Origin: CAZDDI01 sp964504195
GTDB lineage: Bacteria > Chloroflexota > Anaerolineae > B4-G1 > SLSP01
Direction: 5' to 3'
NCBI GenBank assembly: GCA_964504195.1
Contig: CAZDDI010000023.1
Span: 1-57,394, forward strand
DNA: 57,394 nt
The position numbers were made by a program, and so were the translations under genes. Under the pieces are notes generated by a model, which ran no database searches, was not told where the DNA came from, and worked only from the letters and a program-made list of their open reading frames with translations. The number at the start of each line of letters is the position of its first letter. The first letter of the stretch is position 1. Positions 19,101 to 27,700 of the stretch are shown here, piece after piece.

Positions 19101-22100
19101 TGGCAGGCTAGCTTTGGCATAAGTGAAAATGCGGCTTACGCTGATCAAACTCGCCCGGCATTGAGCGTCAACCCTCAGGGGGGGGTGTTCCTGGCTTGGC
19201 AACAGTCTAATTTTGATGAAAGTGATTACCTAAGTGATCTGGTTTGCACTGAGTGGGCGTTTGACCGTGGCTGGAGTGCAAATGGGCGGCTCTTGCAATT
19301 TGAAGGAAGCTCTGTTGCGGGGGGCGCTCCCGATATTGTTGTAGGCCCTGATGGTACTGCGTATGCTGTGTGGCTAGAAACACGCTTTGGAGAATGGGGA
19401 GTGTATTTTGCCTATCGCCCTTCACAGGGGCAGTGGTCTATGCCTGAAAAGGTCAACGCTGACAGTGAGGCTGCGTCGGGTGTGTTTGATACGCCTAGTT
19501 TGGCCGTTGATACGCATGGACAGGTATATGTTGCCTGGATCAATCATCAAGTTGACTTGTATTTCAGATCCCGTTCACCTCAGGGGGTGTGGGATATTGA
19601 GCACAAGGTCAATGACAATGCTGGTAGTGTTGCGCAACGGTCTCCCGTTATCGCTGTGGATGGTGCTAGTAACGTGCATATACTTTGGACTGATGCGCGT
19701 AATGGCTTTGGCCGTTTTGATGTTTATGCGGTTTTTCGCTCAGCTGCTGGGGTGTGGGATATCAACCGTCAGGTGAATGATGTCCCGGGAACAAATTACG
19801 CTCCCCAATTAGCGCTCGATGGCGCGGGAAACGCATACGCGCTATGGCAAGACGATCGCAATGCTAATGACGGTGGCGATATTTATTTTGCATACCGTCC
19901 TGTTGGTGGGGGTTGGGGCGTTAATGAGCTGGTTAATGATGATGGGCAAGAGTTTATCTATCAAGAGTCACCGACATTGGCTGTAGATTTATTTGGAAAT
20001 GCTTATGCGGCCTGGATTGATCAGCGTGATCAGTTGGAGTTTGATTACTTATATCTGGCGCATCGTTCCCCGGAGGGGACTTGGGGTGCCAACATGCGGA
20101 TTGCTGATCCGGAGCAAGTGGGTATCCCAAGTTCTCCTGCACTCGCAGTAGATAACGCCGGCAATTTGGCTTTGGCGTGGATCGAAAAAAGGGATGGCGG
20201 GGATGATGCTCTCAATGGCGTTTATCTTGCTTATCGTTCTGCGAATCGGAATTGGCAATGGTTAGGGGAGCTCAATGAAGGCACTGCTTCGCACTTAGAT
20301 TTGGCAAATGCTTTTGATGCGGCAGGAAATCTTCATGTGGTTTTTGAAGCTAATTTCTCTATTATATCCACAGTTTATGCTACCCGCATCACTTTTCAAC
20401 CGATCGAACAAGTTTTACGGACAAGCCTCGTGCCGGTGAGTACAGCTACTACACAGCCTATCTCACAGACCATAGCTAGGTTGGACCCCGGACGTTATAC
20501 GCTCGTGGGGAAGTTGTTTTCTGAGGTCATGCAACCCTTAGCCGAAGCACGCTATCCCTTTGCTGTCAGTTTGCCCGATTATAGCGTGACACTGGATATT
20601 ACCCGCGCAGATTTGACGGCGGGCGCGCCTATCACCGTTTCCGGTTGGATTACCAACTTGCTTGATGTGCCAGTGACAATCCCTCTGACGGTTAGCGCTG
20701 GCTATCGCACTGTGTTGACGCACACCTTCGTATTGAATGAATACGCGGGAGCGCCTTATGTAACCACATTTACAACCACGGAAACGGCACTGGTAAGCGT
20801 AGAAACGCCATGGGGTAAATTTGTGGAACGGGTGATGGTGATGGGCGGCCCAGAGATTACAGCGACCCTCCACGCCCCCGCATCTGCCAATGATGCGCCG
20901 TTTATCGCTACTCTGGCTGTAACCAATACCGGAGATTCTTCAGCTGCGTTACAAATCTTCTGGAAGAACGCGCAACCTATCACGCACAGTGTTGCGGGGG
21001 GGGAAACAATCTGGTTGACCCATACTTTCCAAATCACGCATTCCGCCATGCTCACCGCTGCCTTGCGAGGGGATGTTACTCAAGATTTGACGCACTGGAT
21101 CACGTTTGGTACGGCAGCCGCTCTGCACCTTCAAGAAGTTACTCCATCAATGCCTGACGTGCTGGCTGTAACTTACACTATAACTAACACCGGGACGCTT
21201 GAAGAACCGTTTTTGTTGGAATATCGCTTGAATGCCGCTCCCTTTACCCGTTATATCCTGCCTTTATTTGTTGGACAATCCCTCAGCAATACTCTGTTGT
21301 TTGACATTGCTCCGGGAGTGCATACGGTGGACGTGCGCGTATTGACCGCCAATGAGTTTGAGGTCGCCGCTGCAACGCTCACTGTGGCGCGTGTTGCTCG
21401 AGAATCCCTCATGCGTCCGCAACTCACCCTGCTCTCAGCCGTGCTGCGGCCTACTGGTGGATTGCTGAAGCTTAACAGGAAGCCGCTCAATAATACACCA
21501 CATCTTATCGGCCTCCGTAGTGGGCAAATGGCTGAAATGGTTGTAACTCTGGAAAATGCCGGGTTGAGCCTTCCGGCAATCCTGGAAGTCTCTTTGTTTG
21601 GTATAGAACAACAACACATTATTACTCCGGCGGCCGGAATGGTCAGTACCCATACAGTGTTGTTATCTATCCCAGACGATTTACCGGCTGGCGAGTACTT
21701 TGGTGAAGTCCTCGTCGGCGCACAACGCCTAGCTGTTGTCGCTACACTTGCTGGGCGTTCGGCTGCTCTGCAGTTGGATCTGGATCGCACGGCGTATTCT
21801 CCAGGCGAGCCGCTGGCGTTGACCGTGACTTTGACCGAAACTGCCGGTATCAGCAGCACCTATGTTCTCCATGCTTTTTATCTTGGTGAAACCCAGGCCG
21901 TGACCCTGTCGGTGCCTGGCGGACAAACTATACAACACATATTCAACTATACCGTTACCGAATCCAGCCGCATCAATGTCTTTTTGGGCAATCCTATTGA
22001 TCCCTTTGCCGGTCAACGGCTGCTCATGCTGGATAGTTTGCCGGTCAATGTGCATAATCCCGTCGATGGGCTTGCGGTAACTTTTAATCAGCTTACCTAT

Positions 22101-24362
22101 TATCCTGGCGATACGGTTTCGATTACGTTGGTCATTACTGATGCTTTCTATAATGTGGGCCTATTTGGGCCAGAGGAGTGGTTCTTCGTTTCCTCTGCGC
22201 CGCTGTGGTGGATGGCACCGCATACCATGACCCCCACAATTCAGGTGCGCCCAGGAACCTATGTGTTGACAACCACGGTTCCGGAAGTGTTGGGGCAGGG
22301 GCAATATCCCTTTATGTTACATGCAGATGCACTCAAGCAAGTGTATCCCATTGATGTGGCCGGTTGGCGTATTGTAACCCGGCGCATTTTCCTCGATAAG
22401 CCGCGCTATGCCACTCAAGATACGCTTACTGCAACCATCGAGTTTTGGAACCAGGATGCAGCAACTCGTCATGATTTACAAGTGGAAGCCTGGGTATACC
22501 CACCAGATGATGCGCCGCCTGTGGCATTAACCCTACCGCCATCCACAACTTTAGACTTGACTCCAGGGTTAAATCGTATCATTATCACAGGGACCTTTAC
22601 CACGCCTACTGCCGGATCGCATCGCTTCCTGGTGAATCTTACCCCGCCAGGTCAGTATCAGCGTATTGCTGCCGCTGCTGCGCAATTCGATGTGGGTCAC
22701 GCGCATATAGTTGCGCTGACAGCCGATCATGGTGTTTACGCGGTTGGGCAAGTCGGTACAGCAGTGCTGGATGTCTACGGTTTTGGTCCTGTGCGTATCG
22801 TTATCAGCGCCACTACCGACAGCCTTTTGCTGGACGAAGATGCTGCGCTCTTTGGTTTTAGCCGTTACACAGTCACAGTTCCAACAAATGTTGTGGGAGA
22901 TCAGCTACTGGTGGCGACCGTGTATGATCAGGTTAGTGCAGTGAATAGCCGCTTCCAACCTTACAATGTGTTAGATGACAAAGATACATTACCACCTACG
23001 CTCACTTTGTTTTCACCGATAGATCATACCGTAGTGGAATCTGCACAAACTACAATACAGATAGTTGTTAGTGGGACGGTAAGCGATAATAGCGGCGTGG
23101 TTACAACCTTAATCAATGGTTATCTGGTGACACCAACGGTTTCTGGCGATTTCACCACCACCGTCATGCTAAAACAGGGTTACAATATCATTTATGCTGT
23201 TGCTTACGATGCTGCCGGTAATACTACTTTTGCGCCTTTCCGCACAGTTTATCTTATGCCTAAGCGGGGTGTAACATTGCACGCTGAACGTTCAGCTGCG
23301 TTGTTGGGTGAAAGTATAACTTTTAAGGGCGTCTTGACCGCTACCGGTGTGTTAAGTGATGTGTTGGCAACAGCTCGGTTGCCCTATCCTTTGTTTGAAT
23401 TCCCAAGCGCAACCACTACGGCAGGGGAAGTTAAGGTAAGTGAGATATTCCAACCCTTCTGGTATAGCACGCAATGGCAAAACACAGCGGTAAGTTTAAC
23501 TCAACCGGTAACGGTTACACTTGAGGCTATCGCTCGCGATGCCGGAGTTTTCACACAGACCGTCAAAGTTTACTGGGGAGCAGGGTTGCGCTCCGAAAGC
23601 AATAGCATCCCCATCACCACGTTGAGCCACGATTACGACGTTAGTGATCTATTCCCCAGCTACGACTTGGCCTGGCATTCCGAGTCTGCTCAACGCTTAG
23701 GAGTTGGTTGGGATACCGATACAACTTCGGATTTGGGTCACGATGACGCAACGGATGATGGCGTCGAGTTTGTGTCGGGGATGCAATTTACGCCTGGAAG
23801 CCAGGAAATCTTACGCGTAACTGCAGCTCTGCCGAGTGGTTTTTTGGCCGGCTGGGTTGATTGGAATCACAATGGGCGCTTCGATCATCCCGACGAGCTA
23901 GTTATCGCGCAACCGGTCACGGCAACAGTCTTTAACGTAACTGTGACTGTGCCGACTACTTACACCCCTACTTGGCCTTTGGCATTGCGTGTGCGCTTGT
24001 ACGCTGCACTCCCAGAGACGTTATCGCCCATTGGTTACGGCAACGGTGGGGAAGTGGAAGATTACTGGCTGTTGGAAGGCAATGATGTTTTCCATACCCT
24101 TACGGTTAATAAAATCGGCCCTGGCGTTATCAGCAGTGAACCGCCGGGCATTACTTGTGGCATGACCTGTAGTGCTCAATTCGCGCACGGCACTATTGTT
24201 ACATTGACAGCTGTTGCGGAGACGGGATACACCTTCACTGGTTGGAGCGAAGACTGTAACGAACGTGGCGCATGTGTGGTAACCATGCTTAGCGATCACG
24301 CAGTTACGGCTATCTTTAGTCGCTACCAATTGTATTTGCCTGTGGTACAAAGACAACAGTGA
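13194..24362 (+). CDS. giant secreted multidomain surface protein
   Basis: The single open frame encodes 3722 residues after a GGAGGG site. A signal peptide covers about residues 1-30. Region 30-700 has beta-rich domains, and a Pro-rich linker lies near 702-722. Region 745-870 is helical. Region 870-1100 resembles a class I glutamine amidotransferase-like/ThuA fold (VLVIPSGG, EGGGTLLVF) with no visible catalytic triad. Several Ig-like beta modules fill 1100-1660. Region 1666-2390 has repeated motifs of the form PxIAVDxxGNVYVxWxD...DIYFAYR every 50-70 residues, typical of a beta-propeller. Then come more Ig-like modules, a GEVED domain near 3530-3630 (GWVDWNHNGRFD, GEVEDYW), an InlB B-repeat-like domain near 3636-3710 and a final YLPVVQRQQ. 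It is likely exported and adhesive. It has no sortase motif. Confidence 0.88.
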   Translation: MRRMRSWLSAWIAVGVLITILLQPIAPVAAAVQELKASSTVSDMAPPAPLLELEAASQPNQTIATVNESPVVKGQLYFAPVVDNDGDPTTNPLSAYRVPVVGVFEEPRGMVTLAAQLVAEDVTQLLADIPVTFSLWNTAGERFTKTVRSDVWGAATASFFVRDLTSHYTYQSQSPGYGETDIREFAFDTARINHALHREAVQLAYQQDASGALAFIVHTPFALDPERDAVTLLAVRELTTELTATVAAQMPSLQFPMLEMEVTGAHTALLQVQLPPGTYRFQAVVNQNANLTAHFTTNMVSLPLANGTVLAEEVTALTLPIWRSDQPVTDDYRLVQYDAPRGKAIFALVPSLEAARLQLALPSAVRFTPTRRVGPFSWRQEIYEIELNTFVDDGKKKITLAGFDYDPIARHYTIAVELLGSEPITDMLRVDVLGPGNVVLKHEDLPVALYPDRLFYYTIEVPAELGQPQGLNITLDDPLDVIFKATLGQVRAPELAWRVRYLVSFTILTDTFYELSYTQPPGIWHGEFTEFDLEQVLEDLLKDASELKFQFGAAGWGTDIRISASKSFDDPCMTEAQRQVLREQLAQYADNMNEFFDKFSVDLIEKLMGEIARKTLDTPIPTPWPPIVWWLDVTVGFAGGAEAENLNLIYYTQFESGVEGAIGFNLDIDFNAFALLWDLYHALKAYRGLVGTLRAMEPQKPCGPPPPPNPPNPMPPDDRQDVWQSVAGFYTTSSLDTTRSNLHQWLTQAEAQNLDRAATYLTLHLRQTEMEQFSQDYGRLITYLGELDAIATATQTEWQGIISGTIPLTPSTTITEALMVQLQDFNTATAALDYPQHQQRLSTALDVAERDYQLLAGEELELQRELRILFSQNAVGVLASGFPQAPLTALRDNGIPAQLVSPWPTGSDFQGFPAPYYAPELAPRVLVIPSGGAHILAYSSEMRAWLEAYVEGGGTLLVFVQEFAVDWTLLPGGALRGPGYEDATQWTHSSTVVLTESERLVWTKSAYPQLQIDGTFTAWPQDAELLLAIGSGNSQVSAGRPVLLEYPYGAGRVIATTSYADWAWINSLGWNDDWNMLRSLLLQIYMNSLGQNIADLPHCELGDPLHFAIAITNTTPFTLTEVVAQIDPHILTSAITLPLSLAPGAAITLPVTFETDVLAQQAAGQRQVAGLYHVRLTLKPEGGRRYVQYGPIVHISNLNQFAPLALRLDSNATQAQLFQTAVVTATIINRLPFTRVVQLTGYNDLPATTHTLHVPPYGRAVHTCTLFMDSSKLASLKATIPGYDDLHANLALRLTQPNLELFAQLPPALSDGAPLTVTVYNAAFVSWELGGTVRLTLTAPSGIVLWGETLPVPPLAAGAEFSTTIPLGLPEITEWGLYRLETYIDNHAGLTRLTSLLLPRTLTYALTTRPQPVRVGTPVTLTLTGRNTGWFDLHPGIEMYVPSMGLSSFLSQPLPVGAAFTLPLTFTLPGDFDAGSYLVEVFADDGDVWYQQLLFTVPPARLAPALAAGPYLTGQPLLFTLHNTGGVTGTAATTFKLWDERGRLALGSSLLITVAAGSSVSVPITLPLGLRSGDYRFTAYGEELTTHKSFNLQRPVLLSGSQGALALRTSQDIYAEYDMVAAQGTITATEGSLQGWVALEITEALPMHKHLNQQLAYPPNTTDQRAPVAATTLDGQVFMAWVHQGSGTSSVRVAQQTAAKEWGPVTVIAEGEQPAIAVDASGGVYLVWSEVAWDGYRRIYFAQRDPGSPLEHGWSYPMPIVSTAVDPQEMPAIAVDLLGNVYVTWQEDRGGATGYDIYFAYRQAGDVVWSVPELVNYTDTAGAQTAPTLAVSRDGIVYTAWQTDDNNVYFAYRQPGGGWSTAEQIYAEFNYQSQSAPALAVDADGVVHLVWLDFDTANDKPVVYYARRLPAGAWTTAQPVDIGADQGEQSHPIIAVDAHRTAYVAWRDIGVASDSPDVAFAYRHAILGVWQASFGISENAAYADQTRPALSVNPQGGVFLAWQQSNFDESDYLSDLVCTEWAFDRGWSANGRLLQFEGSSVAGGAPDIVVGPDGTAYAVWLETRFGEWGVYFAYRPSQGQWSMPEKVNADSEAASGVFDTPSLAVDTHGQVYVAWINHQVDLYFRSRSPQGVWDIEHKVNDNAGSVAQRSPVIAVDGASNVHILWTDARNGFGRFDVYAVFRSAAGVWDINRQVNDVPGTNYAPQLALDGAGNAYALWQDDRNANDGGDIYFAYRPVGGGWGVNELVNDDGQEFIYQESPTLAVDLFGNAYAAWIDQRDQLEFDYLYLAHRSPEGTWGANMRIADPEQVGIPSSPALAVDNAGNLALAWIEKRDGGDDALNGVYLAYRSANRNWQWLGELNEGTASHLDLANAFDAAGNLHVVFEANFSIISTVYATRITFQPIEQVLRTSLVPVSTATTQPISQTIARLDPGRYTLVGKLFSEVMQPLAEARYPFAVSLPDYSVTLDITRADLTAGAPITVSGWITNLLDVPVTIPLTVSAGYRTVLTHTFVLNEYAGAPYVTTFTTTETALVSVETPWGKFVERVMVMGGPEITATLHAPASANDAPFIATLAVTNTGDSSAALQIFWKNAQPITHSVAGGETIWLTHTFQITHSAMLTAALRGDVTQDLTHWITFGTAAALHLQEVTPSMPDVLAVTYTITNTGTLEEPFLLEYRLNAAPFTRYILPLFVGQSLSNTLLFDIAPGVHTVDVRVLTANEFEVAAATLTVARVARESLMRPQLTLLSAVLRPTGGLLKLNRKPLNNTPHLIGLRSGQMAEMVVTLENAGLSLPAILEVSLFGIEQQHIITPAAGMVSTHTVLLSIPDDLPAGEYFGEVLVGAQRLAVVATLAGRSAALQLDLDRTAYSPGEPLALTVTLTETAGISSTYVLHAFYLGETQAVTLSVPGGQTIQHIFNYTVTESSRINVFLGNPIDPFAGQRLLMLDSLPVNVHNPVDGLAVTFNQLTYYPGDTVSITLVITDAFYNVGLFGPEEWFFVSSAPLWWMAPHTMTPTIQVRPGTYVLTTTVPEVLGQGQYPFMLHADALKQVYPIDVAGWRIVTRRIFLDKPRYATQDTLTATIEFWNQDAATRHDLQVEAWVYPPDDAPPVALTLPPSTTLDLTPGLNRIIITGTFTTPTAGSHRFLVNLTPPGQYQRIAAAAAQFDVGHAHIVALTADHGVYAVGQVGTAVLDVYGFGPVRIVISATTDSLLLDEDAALFGFSRYTVTVPTNVVGDQLLVATVYDQVSAVNSRFQPYNVLDDKDTLPPTLTLFSPIDHTVVESAQTTIQIVVSGTVSDNSGVVTTLINGYLVTPTVSGDFTTTVMLKQGYNIIYAVAYDAAGNTTFAPFRTVYLMPKRGVTLHAERSAALLGESITFKGVLTATGVLSDVLATARLPYPLFEFPSATTTAGEVKVSEIFQPFWYSTQWQNTAVSLTQPVTVTLEAIARDAGVFTQTVKVYWGAGLRSESNSIPITTLSHDYDVSDLFPSYDLAWHSESAQRLGVGWDTDTTSDLGHDDATDDGVEFVSGMQFTPGSQEILRVTAALPSGFLAGWVDWNHNGRFDHPDELVIAQPVTATVFNVTVTVPTTYTPTWPLALRVRLYAALPETLSPIGYGNGGEVEDYWLLEGNDVFHTLTVNKIGPGVISSEPPGITCGMTCSAQFAHGTIVTLTAVAETGYTFTGWSEDCNERGACVVTMLSDHAVTAIFSRYQLYLPVVQRQQ
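18190..20350 (+). repeat. propeller-like protein repeats within the giant gene
   Basis: At least ten related units are readable, each with AVDxxGxxYxxW followed by a short loop and (V/I)YFAYR. They include units near 18350, 18500, 18690, 18830, 18990, 19340, 19500, 19650, 19800, 19980 and 20145. The DNA copies have diverged, so this is an old protein-level repeat and not a tandem DNA repeat. Confidence 0.75.
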
Positions 24363-24732
24363 TGGGTTGGTGTTAATCGCAGGCATATGGGTTACATAAG
24401 CTGTTCTAGTTGCAATACCGTTCAGTTAAGCACGGCGACAGCCGGATTTTGCGGTTAAAACCGCTGTAAAGAGGTGTTTGTGGATTGGTGGGCATAGCCC
24501 ACCAATCCACAAACACTTAACTGAACCGTATTGGTTCTAATTGTCATTTACAGGACGTGGAGTTCTGTAGCGTTCCGGGCGGATTAAATGTTTCATCGGA
24601 GCGCGGGTATAATAGCGCTTATACTGGCTGGGCCGGCCATTCTTGATGTTCTGTAGATTTTTCTATGTGAGATCTGGGATCGGCTCGAAGTAACTGATGA
24701 TTAATACGGTTGTAATTTAGCGGGAGCTGACT
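24363..24732. other. 370-base spacer holding a structured element
   Basis: No gene is visible. It contains the inverted-repeat element at 24413-24533, a TATAAT at 24608-24613 without a recognisable -35 box, and GGGAG before ATG 24733. Confidence 0.5.
24413..24533. mobile_element. MITE-like element with nested inverted repeats
   Basis: The outer arms CAATACCGTTCAGTTAAG (24413-24430) and 24516-24533 are inverted with one mismatch. Directly inside the right arm is a perfect 20-base-pair hairpin (24474-24493 with 24497-24516, loop ATA). Two more small hairpins lie between: CGGC-GACA-GCCG and GCGGTT-AA-AACCGC. There is no T-run. The size of about 121 bases, the arms and the lack of coding suit a non-autonomous element or a structured RNA. 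Confidence 0.65.
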
Positions 24733-27700
24733 ATGAAAGAGCACAAATTTATATCGTTATGGCTTTGTTTATGCCTGTTGTTGACCCTTACGCCGCTCTC
24801 GGCGCAAGCCACTTCCACCGTATCGCTGCCCCCGGCGCGGCTATTGGCGACATCCCGTTCTTACGCCAATGGCCCGCTCGTTCCGCCGGATGGTGGGCTA
24901 GGGGCTGGCTCAGTGGTTAGTAGCACGGCCACCACCACTTTCTCAGTGTTACCCGGCGATTTCACCCCAGGGGCTATTATTGCCAGGGTCATGTTAGATA
25001 TAGATTTTTCCAAGTCTAGCGATGCTTGCCCTGCCCCGGTTCCTGGTAGTGGCCTTGATCATGCTGAAGAAATCCGCTTTGTCCTCACAGCGGCCAATGG
25101 TGTGGGTGTTACTCTGGTCAATTTTGACTATACCCCATCTTTGGATGTTGGCCCTGTAACCGTCACTTTTGACGATGCCGCAGCTACCCCGGTCACTGGC
25201 TTGCCGATTCAGAATGGCGTCTTTCGCCCCAGTGTGGGAGCGCTGGCTGATTTTGCAGGGTTGGATCCGGCTGTTAACGGCGGCGTATGGACGCTGGAAT
25301 TGACTGATAATGGGGCTGACGATCCGCTGTGTTTTGCTGCCGCCACACTCCACATCACCGTTCAGGAGCCGCCTGATCTTTCGATTGCTCAAACTGATGC
25401 GCCCGATCCCATTCATGCCGGCGAGCTGCTCACTTACCAGATCGCCGTGTACAATGCTGGGCCGGGTGTTGCTACCGGTGTCGTTGTGACGGATACGCTT
25501 CCTGGTGCGCTGGACTATATCAGTGATACTGGCGGCTGTGTACGCAACGGCGCTGTGCTTGCCTGTCCGCTAGGCGATATTGCTGCGGGCAGCACGCAGA
25601 CTTTCCAAATCCTGACCCGCGTCCCGGCTGATGCGGTTGCTGCTACACCTGATGGACTGGCGACATTGCACAACACCGCTATCGTTACCACAACGGGCTT
25701 GCCGCTCGATCTCAATCCGGCTAACAACACCAGCAGTGCAGCCACGTTCGTTACCGAATTGGCCGATCTGCGCGTCTTGAAGGTCAGTGCGCCGTCAACA
25801 ACGGTAGAAGCGGGGGAAATTTTCACCTACACGATTTTCGTAGACAACTTCGGGCCGTCGTTTGCGCGGAGCGTGGTGTTTACGGATACGCTGCTCTCAT
25901 CTGGGACGTTCACGCTGGTGGGGATTGTGGAAGATGCCAGCCGCGCGGATACCTGCACGCCCAGCGGAATGCTGATCGTGTGTACCTTGACCGAGCCGTT
26001 GGAAACGGCGAGCACGCCGCCGGGGTACGGGCGGTGGCAGGTGCAAATCCGCGCGCAGGCCACCGAAGCGCAGACCATCCAGAACACGGTGGTGGTGCGC
26101 GCCGCCACACCCGATCCCGACCTGAGCAACAATGCGGCGACGGACTTCATCGAGATTACGGCGGCGGCCGACTTGGCGGTAGTGAAAGGGGCGGTCGCGC
26201 CGGTGGTGGCCGGGCAGACGACCACGCTGCACACCACGCTGAGCAATGCTGGCCCCTCCACCGCGCACAGCGTCGTGCTGGTGGAGCACGTCCCTGCCGG
26301 GCTGACGGTGCTGGGGCTGACGCATCCGGGGCTGACGTGCAGCCAGGCCGGGGATACCCTTACTTGCGCGGCGGGGAGCCTCGCGCCGGGGGCGAGCCGC
26401 GCGCTGACGGTGAGCGTGGCCGTGGATCCGGCGTTGCCCGCCGGAACGCTGGTGAGCAGTGCCAGCGTCAGTGGCGCGGACTTCGACCCCGACAACACCA
26501 ACAACTACGCCAGCACGGCGGTACACGTCACGTCTGCCGCTACGTTAAGCGTCATCAAAACCAGTACGCCCGCGACGGTGGCGGCTGGGGAGACTTTTGC
26601 GTATACCATTGACATCACCAACGCCGGGCCTTCCACCGCGCAGAGCGTCGCGCTGGTGGATACCTTGCCCGCCGCGATTACCGCCCTGAGCGCGACGGGG
26701 CCGGCGGGGAGCGTGTGCCACCTGTTGGCGGGCCAAGTCACCTGCGACCTGNNNNNNNNNNNNNNNNNNNNNNNNNNNNNNNNNNNNNNNNNNNNNNNNN
26801 NNNNNNNNNNNNNNNNNNNNNNNNNNNNNNNNNNNNNNNNNNNNNNNNNNNGGGGCCGGCGGGGAGCGTGTGCCACCTGTTGGCGGGCCAAGTCACCTGC
26901 GACCTGGGCGCGCTTGCGCCGGGGACGCCGGTGCAGGTGGTCATCCAGGCGCGCGCGAGCGCTGCGGCGGCACCCGGGGGGGTGACGAACCAGGTCAGCG
27001 TGAGCGCGGCGAACGCGCCTACTGTCCAGGCACAGGCTACGACCACGCTGTACCAGGAGAGCGACTTGAGCGTGCAGAAGACCGGCACGCCGGGGGTGGC
27101 CTACGCGGGCGACCTGGTGCGCTACACGCTGACGGCGGCGAATGCCGGGCCATCGGTCGCGGCGGGCGTGCTCCTCACCGATACCTTGCCCGCGGCCTTG
27201 GAGTACCAGACCGATACCGGCGGCTGCACGGAGACGGGCGGCACGCTCGTCTGCGCGCTAGGATCGCTGGCGGTGGGCGCGACCCGCACTTTGGAGGTCT
27301 ACGCCCGCGTGCGCCCGGAGGCGCTGCCGGATACCACCGCCATCAATACGGCGGTCATCGCCAGTCCTGCCAGCGATCCTGACCTGAGCAACAACACCGC
27401 CACCGCCGCCACGTTGATTCAAGGCCTGGCCGATCTGCGGGTGGTGCAATATACGCAGCCCGGCGGATCGGTACAGGCGGGTGAGCATTTCACCTATACC
27501 ATCATTGTAGATAATCTTGGGCCGGGTTACGCCCACGCAGTTGAGCTCAACGGTACGCTTACATCAGGCGGTGACTTTGAACTACTGGCAGTGACATCGG
27601 AGCGGCCTGCTACATGTGTACCTGCACCCGACTTGTTCCAGGGGCACATGGCGCTGCGTTGCGAGTTGACCCATCCACTAGAAGCGGTGGGGAACGGTAC

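Noticed and set aside
18190..20350. Possible CRISPR or tandem DNA repeat
   Set aside because: The repetition exists at protein level, with diverged DNA and spacing of 150-210 bases, all within one open frame.
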